From Bacteroidia bacterium (GTDB lineage Bacteria; Bacteroidota; Bacteroidia; Flavobacteriales; Flavobacteriaceae), in the NCBI GenBank assembly GCA_030428705.1, contig JAUIDI010000001.1, positions 434,001 through 498,000 of the forward strand: a DNA stretch of 64,000 nt. Reading direction: 5' to 3'. Shown piece after piece: positions 26,967 through 36,193 of this stretch. Under the pieces are notes generated by a model. That model was not told the DNA's origin and searched no databases. It saw nothing but the letters and a program-made list of their open reading frames with translations. The translations under genes were made by a program, and so were the position numbers. Positions within the stretch are counted from its first letter, which is position 1. Each line of letters opens with the position of its first letter.

Positions 26967-27365
26967 CTATGCGTGCGCTTTGAAAAGCTTTTTGACCGCA
27001 TCGGAAATTCGCATTGGTCTGTGCGTCTTCGCATTCAAAAGGCACCATTCAGTAGTTGAACGCAATAAAAGTTCATTTGTTTTGTCATTGTGCATTTCAA
27101 CAACGCGTTCGGATATGGCACCTTTGCTTTTGGCAATAAAAGTTTTTATTCTGACAGTGTCCCCAAGTTTTGCCGCACTTTTATACGATATATGATGGCT
27201 CATGACCACCCAGATGATTTCTGAACGCATATCGTCAGTGGTAACGGCCTGCCAATGTTCTTTTGACACATCTTGGATCCATTGTACGTAGCGAACGTTG
27301 TTGACGTGTTCAAGATCGTCGAGGTCGTCTTTTGATACCGTCAACGATTTTTCAAAGTCCACCAT
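26967..27365 (-). CDS. Acyl-CoA thioesterase, hotdog fold (YbgC/4HBT type)
   Basis: A 132-residue cytoplasmic hotdog thioesterase. The typical N-terminal active-site region is DLDDLEHVNNVRYVQWIQDV, where Asn and the preceding acidic residues sit at the usual catalytic position, followed by SHHISYKSAAKLGDTVRIKT and ELLLRSTTEWCLLNA. It hydrolyses acyl-CoA thioesters; chain specificity is unknown. It lies four bases after the glutaminyl cyclase and eleven before the beta-helix gene, so the three are co-transcribed. Confidence 0.88.
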   Translation of the reverse strand: MVDFEKSLTVSKDDLDDLEHVNNVRYVQWIQDVSKEHWQAVTTDDMRSEIIWVVMSHHISYKSAAKLGDTVRIKTFIAKSKGAISERVVEMHNDKTNELLLRSTTEWCLLNAKTHRPMRISDAVKKLFKAHA

Positions 27366-27369
27366 CAGC

Positions 27370-28401
27370 CTATTTTTTTATGATCTTGACTTCGAAGAGT
27401 TTGTCCCAGTTCTTTCCGGTCACAAAAAAGGTCTTTCGGTCAGGGTGATAGGCTACACCATTGAGAACATCCAGTTTTTCATGTTGCGTGACCTTCTCCT
27501 TTAGGCCACTAAAATTTATGACCCCTTCTATGGCACCACTTGTGGCATCGATAATCATCATACTTTCTTTCTGATATACATTGGCGTACAGCTTTCCATC
27601 CACGTACTCCAATTCGTTCGCTTTATTGAAGAGTGACTTGTTGGTAACGATTTGAATATATCCTTCCTCTACCAATGTATTCGGGTTCAGGAACCATATT
27701 TTTTCGGTACCGTCACTTTTGTAAATTGTTTTCCCGTCGTTGGCAAGCCCCCAACCTTCGCGACTCTCACCGTACTGAAAATTGTCTAACTTTTTGAAAT
27801 CCTTTAGGTCATAGATGAATCCGGTGCCGTTTTGCCAGGTAAGTTGGTAAATTTTCCCGTCCATAATGGTAATCCCTTCTCCGAAAAAAGTATCGTCCAA
27901 ATCGATCTGCTTAAATATCTTACCGGTTTTATAGTCGGTTTTCCGCAACCAAGAGGTTCCTTTGTGGCCTGTGCTTTCATATAGGGTATCGTTATGAAAT
28001 TCAAGTCCTTGCGTATAGGCTTTTATGTCATGTGGGTATTCGTTGACGACTTCATACGTATAGATTTCCGGTGTTTTGGCCGAAAGAACTTTTATTTCTT
28101 TTGATACTTCGGTGGCACCATCTTCGTAGTCTATCTTTGCGGTCAATGTTTTATTGCCCAATGATGGAACATCGAGTGCAATTTTACCATCTTTTTCAGG
28201 CAATACTTTCGCATCGATCGAATAGGTTATTCCATTGATTTTTTTGTCCTTTAAATTCTTTATGGAGACTTCAACGGTTTCGTCTTGTTTGAATTGGTTC
28301 CCTTTGGTTTGAAGCTCGAAAAGTTTGACATTTTCATTGCCCCCACATGCTAAAAAGAATAGCATTGTTGTATTTAACAAGAGGAATTTGCCCATGTTCA
28401 T
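27370..28401 (-). CDS. Glutaminyl-peptide cyclotransferase (lipoprotein)
   Basis: Converts N-terminal glutamine of exported proteins to pyroglutamate. The chosen start at 28401 gives MNMGKFLLLNTTMLFFLACG with lipobox FLAC; another ATG at 28395 and a distant one at 28443 are possible. Residues about 20-110 form an Ig-like domain, and the rest is the five-bladed propeller of the plant/bacterial QC family: YPHDIKAYTQGLEF, LYESTGHKGTSWLRK, FFGEGITIMDGKIYQLTWQN, SDGTEKIWFLNP, NELEYVDGKLYANVY and LNGVAYHPDRKTFFVTGKNW. First gene of the operon. Its presence matches the Gln found at +1 in all predicted signal peptidase I substrates in the window. Confidence 0.92.
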   Translation of the reverse strand: MNMGKFLLLNTTMLFFLACGGNENVKLFELQTKGNQFKQDETVEVSIKNLKDKKINGITYSIDAKVLPEKDGKIALDVPSLGNKTLTAKIDYEDGATEVSKEIKVLSAKTPEIYTYEVVNEYPHDIKAYTQGLEFHNDTLYESTGHKGTSWLRKTDYKTGKIFKQIDLDDTFFGEGITIMDGKIYQLTWQNGTGFIYDLKDFKKLDNFQYGESREGWGLANDGKTIYKSDGTEKIWFLNPNTLVEEGYIQIVTNKSLFNKANELEYVDGKLYANVYQKESMMIIDATSGAIEGVINFSGLKEKVTQHEKLDVLNGVAYHPDRKTFFVTGKNWDKLFEVKIIKK

Positions 28402-28481
28402 GAAGTACAATTTACGGTTAGGGTAAAGAGTTTTAGTGTTCATTCGGCAAATTAAAAGATTAAATTAACAATGTAAAAACA

Positions 28482-28513
28482 TTGGGAAAGTTTTAAAACA
28501 TCGTATCTTTGCA
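28482..28513 (+). promoter_or_regulatory. Promoter of the SRP RNA gene
   Basis: TTGG at 28482-28485, 20 bases of spacer, then TATCTTTG at 28506-28513, an exact TAnnTTTG. It lies immediately before the SRP RNA 5' end, so a start about five bases after the box agrees with the RNA end. The best promoter match in the window. Confidence 0.75.
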
Positions 28514-28517
28514 TTTG

Positions 28518-28612
28518 GCAAGTCCTACACGACCAGCTCCTGTAGAATCCCCCAGGGTGGGAACGCAGCAAGGGTATATGGTTGTAGCGGTGCGATGTAG
28601 GTAGCTTGCCAT
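28518..28612 (+). ncRNA. ffs: Signal recognition particle RNA (4.5S type)
   Basis: RNA part of the signal recognition particle, working with Ffh in co-translational targeting. The terminal helix GGCAAG (28519-28524) pairs with CTTGCC (28607-28612). The conserved Ffh-binding apical part is present (CCCCAGGGTGGGAACGCAGC followed by AAGGGT, 28552-28577), as are the inner complementary stretches TCCTACA (28525-28531) and TGTAGGT (28599-28605). A T-rich tail (ATTTTTTG) follows as terminator. Ends are estimated within a few bases. This accounts for most of the 333-base gap between glutaminyl cyclase and the SDR gene; nothing else was seen there. Confidence 0.92.
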
Positions 28613-28734
28613 TTTTTGTGCCCTGGATTTTGATTTGGTCTTCGGCCGAATTTGAGATAGCCACTTCATCACACCATCTTTTATTCGTTATTTTGCAATG
28701 AACTTGATCAAAAACCGGGTCGAGTCTACAAATT

Positions 28735-29544
28735 ATGGAACGTAAGGTCGTACTCATAACGGGAGGGTCATCGGGCATTGGCAAGGCCATAGGAACCTAT
28801 CTTAAATCAAAAGGATTTGCCGTTTACGGCACGACCAGAAATCTTGGGAACCACACCGATTTTGACGCCTTCGAGTTATTGCAGCTCGATGTCAGGATTC
28901 CTGAATCGATAAGGGTGGCGATCGATCTGATCATTTCCAAGGAAGGAAGGCTCGATGTTCTCATAAACAATGCCGGAGTAGGTATCACCGGCCCGATCGA
29001 GGAAACTCCCCATGAAGAGATTTTGAAGTCCTTTGACACTAATTTTCACGGGCCTTTACATATGATAAAGGCAGTCTTGCCCCAAATGCGGATGCAAAAA
29101 TCAGGACTGATAATCAATATTACGTCCATCGCCGGCTATATGGGTTTGCCGTTTCGCGGGATTTATTCGGCATCAAAAGGTGCCATATCTTTGGTGACGG
29201 AGGCCGTTCGTATGGAAACCAAGGGGTTTGGAATTCACTTGACCACCCTGGCGCCCGGTGACTTCGCCACCAATATCGCTGCCGGGCGTTACCATGCACC
29301 GATTAATAAAAGTTCACCATATGGAAACGCCTATGACAAAACCTTACAAATGATCAATGACGATGTCGACAATGCAGGCGATCCGATTATTGTGGCCAAA
29401 AAAGTTCTTGAAATTATAAAAACGGACAGACCAAAGGTTCATTATAAGGTAGGGGCTTTCATGCAAAAATTTTCCCTTGTTTTGAAATACCTCCTTCCTG
29501 ACAAAGTGTATGAGAAACTATTGTTAAACCATTATAAGTTGTAA
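28735..29544 (+). CDS. SDR family NAD(P)-dependent oxidoreductase
   Basis: Classical short-chain dehydrogenase, 269 residues, cytoplasmic. The cofactor motif is [15 protein letters not shown], followed by LINNAGVG, the catalytic serine in [11 protein letters not shown] and the catalytic [16 protein letters not shown] follows in the expected place. It is similar in layout to 3-ketosteroid/retinol-type SDRs, but the substrate cannot be told. It lies 122 bases downstream of the SRP RNA and 58 bases before the transaldolase gene on the same strand. Confidence 0.93.
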   Translation: MERKVVLITGGSSGIGKAIGTYLKSKGFAVYGTTRNLGNHTDFDAFELLQLDVRIPESIRVAIDLIISKEGRLDVLINNAGVGITGPIEETPHEEILKSFDTNFHGPLHMIKAVLPQMRMQKSGLIINITSIAGYMGLPFRGIYSASKGAISLVTEAVRMETKGFGIHLTTLAPGDFATNIAAGRYHAPINKSSPYGNAYDKTLQMINDDVDNAGDPIIVAKKVLEIIKTDRPKVHYKVGAFMQKFSLVLKYLLPDKVYEKLLLNHYKL

Positions 29545-29602
29545 TTTTCGCGAACAGAAAAATCTCAAAAGAGAATTAAACCCTAATAAATTAGAAGAAG
29601 CA

Positions 29603-30256
29603 ATGAAATTTTTTATAGACACGGCAAATCTAGATCAAATACGGGAAGCCCAAGCACTTGGCGTTTTAGATGGTGTTACTACGAATCCTTCGCTCATGGC
29701 AAAAGAAGGTATTACCGGAAGAAATAACATTCTAAAACACTATGTCGATATCTGTAATATTGTAGACGGCGATGTTTCGGCCGAGGTAATTGCCACCGAC
29801 TTCGATGGAATGATCAAAGAAGGTGAAGAACTGGCCGAATTGCATGATCAGATCGTTGTGAAAGCCCCCATGATAAAGGATGGGGTCAAGGCCTTAAAAT
29901 ATTTTAGTGATAAAGGTATCCGTACAAATTGTACGTTGGTTTTTTCACCCGGGCAAGCTTTGTTGGCAGCTAAAGCAGGCGCCACTTATGTATCACCTTT
30001 TATTGGTCGTTTGGACGATATTTCGACAGATGGATTGAACCTGATAGCTGAGATCAGGCACATTTACGACAATTACGCTTTTGAAACGCAGATTTTGGCG
30101 GCCTCGGTAAGACATACGATGCATGTGATAGATTGCGCCAAACTGGGTGCCGATGTTATGACAGGTCCATTATCTTCGATCGAGGGCTTATTGAAACACC
30201 CTTTGACCGATATCGGACTTGAGAAGTTTTTGGCGGATTATAAAAAGGGAAATTAA
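29603..30256 (+). CDS. Transaldolase / fructose-6-phosphate aldolase family protein
   Basis: A 217-residue class I aldolase of the short TalC/Fsa type. Motifs: [36 protein letters not shown], the Schiff-base lysine in [45 protein letters not shown] and [10 protein letters not shown]. The SPFIGRLDD form is more like bacterial transaldolases (Bacillus type) than FSA, so a transaldolase of the pentose phosphate pathway is more likely. A terminator follows at 30290. Confidence 0.93.
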   Translation: MKFFIDTANLDQIREAQALGVLDGVTTNPSLMAKEGITGRNNILKHYVDICNIVDGDVSAEVIATDFDGMIKEGEELAELHDQIVVKAPMIKDGVKALKYFSDKGIRTNCTLVFSPGQALLAAKAGATYVSPFIGRLDDISTDGLNLIAEIRHIYDNYAFETQILAASVRHTMHVIDCAKLGADVMTGPLSSIEGLLKHPLTDIGLEKFLADYKKGN

Positions 30257-30289
30257 GTACAAATACCAAATAACCAACTCAATCAATGT

Positions 30290-30316
30290 ACCCTCACTTC
30301 ACGGTGGGGGTTTTTC
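30290..30316 (+). terminator. Terminator after the transaldolase gene
   Basis: Stem ACCCTCAC / GTGGGGGT (one T-G wobble) with loop TTCACG, followed by TTTTTCTTTT. The T-run overlaps the stop region of the convergent lipoprotein gene. Confidence 0.8.
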
Positions 30317-30318
30317 TT

Positions 30319-31704
30319 TTAGAAGGAAGCATACATGTCTGAAAAGGCATCAACGATTTTAGCGTCTTCGGTGATGATGCATTTGTTCGGATGATCGATT
30401 ATCAAAGTTCTTCTCAATGTATTGGCATTGTCGGACCAAAATTGAAGATTTTCGTCCAGGTTCTTTTTAGCCAGTAACCCCTTCCATGCAACTTCATCCG
30501 AAGCGGTACTTATACCAACAAAGGTATACCGTGGATTGGCTTTTGACAGTTCCGAAACTCGATTTGTTATGTCTTCAAAATGTTTTTTGTAGTTGGTCGA
30601 CCAAAAGTAAAAAACGACTTTTTTTCCCTTGGCTATGTCATGTAAAGAAATAGTTTCGCCTTCCGAATTTGTTACCCATAAATTGGGAAGGTCTTTATTG
30701 GGTTGGATATTCCGAATACCTTCATAAAGGTCGTTTATTTCTTCAATATGTCTATTATTGCCTGAAAGTTGGTGAAACTCATCAATAAAAATGGCATTGT
30801 TCTCTTCCTTGTCCCTGGATCTTAAAAGATAATAGAAAGCCACGTTTCGATATAAATTGTCTTTTAGTTCTTTTTCCTGGACAACGCTATCGATAAGTTT
30901 TAGCTTGTGCCTGTTATAATGAAGCTGGTTCTTGACCACATCTTCTTTAATGGCACATTCGTGTGAACACGTCGTATAGGTTAGGTTTTCTATATGCGAC
31001 TTCATGAAGTTATAATAGGGCCTTAGGTAATTGAATTGCCTATTATTGTAGGTTATGTTGTCCCGGTAGCTATAAAAATCGTCCGTTAGCCTGTTCATGA
31101 CAGGCTCTCCGGTACTTTTTCTATGCTCGTATGGGTAGCGTTCCTTATAATTGTAATAGGTATAATCGATATTGGCTTGCGCTATATCTTTGGCTTCTTT
31201 TGAGAGGTCGACCTCTTCGGTCAATTTTTGCAAAGTTTCCAGTTTCAGATTTCTTAAGGAATCCATTCTTCGCTCAAAATCTTGAGGCCCCATAGGATAG
31301 TAAATGGAAAACAAATTGCGTTCTTCCTCTTCGTTCAGAAGATACTGATTGATTAAGTAGTTGTTTATTTCCTCGCCAATACCCGAAAAAACCAACGATT
31401 CATCAAAATCGGTCGTATTGAGTCTTGCCATCAGACTATCGCCCTGTTCCAAATAAAGATATTGGTACTCCCCTGGATGGAAAAAGTGATAAAGGCCATT
31501 GGATATGGAGTCAAGCTTGAACGTAAAGCGATTGCTGTCATCCAATTTGGCAGAATCGATAACGACGTCTCCTTTGTACAAAACGACGTACTCGTTGGTG
31601 GGGTTTACAATCTCTCCAGCGAAAAAAACACCGGGGGATTTTTTTTCCTCTTTACTACAACTTGCTAAAACAAAAATAAATAGGTAGAGTAATTTTCTTG
31701 GCAT
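30319..31704 (-). CDS. TlpA-like thioredoxin-fold lipoprotein lacking the CXXC motif
   Basis: A 461-residue lipoprotein with signal peptide MPRKLLYLFIFVLASCSKEE. The first 110 residues look like the DUF4369-type beta domain often preceding TlpA-like thioredoxins in Bacteroidota (FFAGEIVNPTNEYVVLYKGD), followed by a helical middle and a C-terminal thioredoxin fold (ISLHDIAKGKKVVFYFWSTN). At the place where active members have WCxxC there is FWSTNYKKHF, with no cysteine, so it should lack disulfide reductase activity. A binding or structural role is likely. Convergent with the transaldolase gene. Confidence 0.82.
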   Translation of the reverse strand: MPRKLLYLFIFVLASCSKEEKKSPGVFFAGEIVNPTNEYVVLYKGDVVIDSAKLDDSNRFTFKLDSISNGLYHFFHPGEYQYLYLEQGDSLMARLNTTDFDESLVFSGIGEEINNYLINQYLLNEEEERNLFSIYYPMGPQDFERRMDSLRNLKLETLQKLTEEVDLSKEAKDIAQANIDYTYYNYKERYPYEHRKSTGEPVMNRLTDDFYSYRDNITYNNRQFNYLRPYYNFMKSHIENLTYTTCSHECAIKEDVVKNQLHYNRHKLKLIDSVVQEKELKDNLYRNVAFYYLLRSRDKEENNAIFIDEFHQLSGNNRHIEEINDLYEGIRNIQPNKDLPNLWVTNSEGETISLHDIAKGKKVVFYFWSTNYKKHFEDITNRVSELSKANPRYTFVGISTASDEVAWKGLLAKKNLDENLQFWSDNANTLRRTLIIDHPNKCIITEDAKIVDAFSDMYASF

Positions 31705-31795
31705 AGACCAGTATCTACTATGTAACGGTCAAAATTAAGAAACGTGTATAGGTCGTGCTGTTAATAGTGCGTTAAAAATAAGGGGATTACGTTAA

Positions 31796-33523
<1,728 letters not shown>

Positions 33524-33550
33524 CTTTTGTAGAACCCAAATTCTTACATT

Positions 33551-34669
33551 ATGAAAACCTACAGAATTATTTATGCTGTCTTGGCATTGGCCATTTTTGG
33601 TTGTAGCAAATCCGATAGCATCGAAGACACCCCCGAAGAAGTAGGCGCAAGTGCAGATTACACGCTTCTTTTGAGTTCCAATGGATTATTGAAGGCCCAA
33701 CCCTTGAACGCAACGGCAGAAGTTTTGACGATAAACCCTGGTGAAATTCCTTTTACTGACAGGGTTATGCCCCAATCTACTTTTAAGACAGGATTGGTAT
33801 TGAGCATGTATCAGAAAACCACTGTTTGCGGTGGGGAATTCACAAAGTATAACTTTAACGACCATACTTCGACCAGTTTTGAAGTCTTTGCCGATTTGGG
33901 AAGTTGCGATTTGAACGTTACTGCCATTGCGCATTCCGAAACATCAAATTTTATTGCCTATTCTGTGGATACGGATGAAGAGGTTGATCACTTTGTCCGC
34001 GTATTGGATGCAACAGGATCTAGCTTTGTCGATGTTGAATTGACAAAAGCGGCGATTCAGTTGGCCATTACAAATAATCGCCTCTTTATCTTGAACAAAG
34101 ATGAAGAGGTTACCGGAGAACACGGTATGACCGTGATGGACTTGAACAGCAATGGCCTGATACACGACATGAACCTAGGCTATGATGTCGGAAAAATTTT
34201 AGTCGGCAAAGACGGTAATTTATTAATTGGTTACGATACTTTACATACTGTAATGAATCCACAGACATTCGAAGTACAATATGTAAATTACCAGAGCGGA
34301 CTTGAACCAAAATTTGCAACTTCGAATACCACCCAGTTCGATGCGACCGGAAAATTGTATTACGAGCGGCCTCCGACAGGAGAAAGCGCGCATGCGAATA
34401 TTCCGGCAATCTATGATTTTTTGACCAATGTGGCTTACCTGTACATTTATGAAAACTTTTTGACCGAGGAACAAATCGATTTCGAATATGAAATCGAGGA
34501 TACCACAATGGTGGGGTTCGATGAAAAGAACGGCCTTATGCTAATAGGGTATAGAAAAGCAGGTAGTACTACAAAAGGAGGAGTACTAAGGGTCAAACCC
34601 GTACCTGACCCCGCCTTTGTCGATAATATCAATGTGGATGGAATACCATATGATATTTATGTAAAATAA
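33551..34669 (+). CDS. Lipoprotein of unknown function, beta-propeller-like
   Basis: A 372-residue lipoprotein that I do not recognise. The signal peptide is MKTYRIIYAVLALAIFGCSK with lipobox IFGC, followed by an acidic linker (SDSIEDTPEE). The mature protein has repeated short beta-strand blocks around AIAHSETSNFIAYSVDTDEE, LFILNKDEEVTGEHGMTVMD and ILVGKDGNLLIGYDTLHTVM, suggesting a propeller. It begins 27 bases after the ABC-F stop and may share its transcript; a strong terminator follows. Confidence 0.78.
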   Translation: MKTYRIIYAVLALAIFGCSKSDSIEDTPEEVGASADYTLLLSSNGLLKAQPLNATAEVLTINPGEIPFTDRVMPQSTFKTGLVLSMYQKTTVCGGEFTKYNFNDHTSTSFEVFADLGSCDLNVTAIAHSETSNFIAYSVDTDEEVDHFVRVLDATGSSFVDVELTKAAIQLAITNNRLFILNKDEEVTGEHGMTVMDLNSNGLIHDMNLGYDVGKILVGKDGNLLIGYDTLHTVMNPQTFEVQYVNYQSGLEPKFATSNTTQFDATGKLYYERPPTGESAHANIPAIYDFLTNVAYLYIYENFLTEEQIDFEYEIEDTTMVGFDEKNGLMLIGYRKAGSTTKGGVLRVKPVPDPAFVDNINVDGIPYDIYVK

Positions 34670-34681
34670 GAAAGCAAAAGA

Positions 34682-34727
34682 AAAACAGAGAGGGCATCCC
34701 GACAATTCGGGATGCCCTCTCTGTTTT
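34682..34727. terminator. Bidirectional terminator, 21-base perfect stem
   Basis: Arms 34682-34702 and 34707-34727 are exact reverse complements (core GAGAGGGCATCCCGA), loop CAAT, with A-run and T-run ends. The right arm reaches into the stop codon of the minus-strand gene ending at 34726. Confidence 0.93.
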
Positions 34728-35451
34728 AGGCATTAAAATATTTACTGCGCCAAATCTGAGGATTGAAATTCTTGCCGAGAGCGAATCCGTAAAAAATGAC
34801 TACCGAAGCAATGCATTTAAACATGAAAAAGAACATAATCATGAATTCCGCACCTGAACTGTTCTTGGAAAACAACCCCTCCGGCACCATAAGCGTTACA
34901 AGATAGCTAATGAGGACCACGAGCAGGGTCAAATTGACGATACTTTTAAAGGGCCACATCAACAACTTTCTTAACGCATGTAAGTCATTACCCCACTTAT
35001 GGACAAGATAATAGAAATCATTGCCCATTGGTACAAAAAGCAAAGGGTCATCCTTATCTTTCAATTTGAACAACTTCGAGGGAGCCATTATTTTGAAACC
35101 CGTAAGTTGGGTACCATGTTTCTTCTCAAGCTCGTTGATTTTTGAAATTGCCTCGACCGGAATCTCACCTTTGAAGTAATTCGAATCTAAAAAACGCAAC
35201 CGATAGTCAATGCATATTTGTCGGATTACATCGATATGAAAAATACGATCTCGTTCGAGTAGTTCAAGGTCAAAGGTATTCTCGCACGAGAATCGATGTT
35301 GGTCGACCAAATTGTTTTCGATTCGTTTATGTTGTATTGAGGTGTCCTCAAGAATTTCAATGACCTGTTTGAAAAGTGCTTCTTCAGAAGGGCCATTTTT
35401 ATCTTTGACCCTTAACAGACGGTCATGAATGTTTGTTTTTCCTAAAATCAT
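34726..35451 (-). CDS. Hypothetical protein with two C-terminal membrane helices
   Basis: A 241-residue protein I do not recognise. The N-terminal 160 residues are soluble and charged (MILGKTNIHDRLLRVKDKNG; FSCENTFDLELLERDRIFHI), and contain IMAPSKLFKLKDKDDPLLFV. Two hydrophobic stretches follow (about 170-190 IVNLTLLVVLISYLVTLMVP and 204-226 MIMFFFMFKCIASVVIFYGF), so it should be an inner-membrane protein with a large cytoplasmic head. It stands alone, with terminator overlap at its 3' end. The 203-base gap to the next gene shows no clear signal. Confidence 0.72.
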   Translation of the reverse strand: MILGKTNIHDRLLRVKDKNGPSEEALFKQVIEILEDTSIQHKRIENNLVDQHRFSCENTFDLELLERDRIFHIDVIRQICIDYRLRFLDSNYFKGEIPVEAISKINELEKKHGTQLTGFKIMAPSKLFKLKDKDDPLLFVPMGNDFYYLVHKWGNDLHALRKLLMWPFKSIVNLTLLVVLISYLVTLMVPEGLFSKNSSGAEFMIMFFFMFKCIASVVIFYGFALGKNFNPQIWRSKYFNA

Positions 35452-35654
35452 GTTGCCTTGATGTGCATTTCAAATTTAGCAATTTCCTAGACACTTGTTT
35501 TTCAGCTACAAAAACGAAATGTTAATATTTTGTTAATTTCTATAAACTACATAGCCTGTTAACATGGATAAGAGCCTATAAAGTGTATATTGCCGATGAA
35601 CTCTTACCGTTCATCGATACTTAACCGTTTTTAACAAAAGCATTACGAGAACAT

Positions 35655-36191
35655 ATGCAACGCCTGGCACTTCCCCTATGTTTTTTTTTCATTCTTTTTG
35701 CATTACCCGCCACTGCCCAGACCAATAGTTCGAATCCTGAGACATCGATTTTGACAAGTACTGAAAGTTCGGTCAATCATAGGACATTATTGGCGGCTAT
35801 GCGTGCAACGGAGCTTGACAAACTTTTGAGTTTTGATGGTCAATATACCGTGTTTGCCCCATCGGATAAGGCCTTTCAAGAATTATCCCAAGCCGAGATT
35901 TCGGAGTTGTTGAAACCTGAAAACAAGAAAAAACTACACGAGTTGGTAGCCTATCACATCGTGGCCGGAAAGCTTTCCGCCTCAAAAATTTTGAAAGCAA
36001 TGTGCCGTGGCAACGGAAAAGCTACATTTACGACGGTACAGGGCGAGAAAATTACGGCGACCATGAATGGCATTGACATCGTCTTGACCGATTGTCTGGG
36101 CAATCAAGCCAAAATAATAATGGCCGATGCGAATCAATGCAACGGGGTTATTCACGAAATCGACAGTGTAATCCTTCCTCGAAAAATATAG
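35655..36191 (+). CDS. Secreted fasciclin-domain protein
   Basis: A 178-residue exported protein with a single fasciclin (FAS1) domain, usually involved in adhesion. The signal peptide (MQRLALPLCFFFILFALPAT, cleaved after ATA) leaves Gln at the mature N-terminus. FAS1 motifs are YTVFAPSDKAFQEL, LHELVAYHIVAGKLSASKIL and the end NGVIHEIDSVILP. Two cysteines in the second half could form a disulfide. It is convergent with pheT, ending only two bases from it. Confidence 0.92.
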   Translation: MQRLALPLCFFFILFALPATAQTNSSNPETSILTSTESSVNHRTLLAAMRATELDKLLSFDGQYTVFAPSDKAFQELSQAEISELLKPENKKKLHELVAYHIVAGKLSASKILKAMCRGNGKATFTTVQGEKITATMNGIDIVLTDCLGNQAKIIMADANQCNGVIHEIDSVILPRKI

Positions 36192-36193
36192 CG

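Noticed and set aside
28452-28790. 112-residue minus-strand frame across the SRP RNA
   Set aside because: The region is explained by a structured RNA with its own promoter on the other strand.
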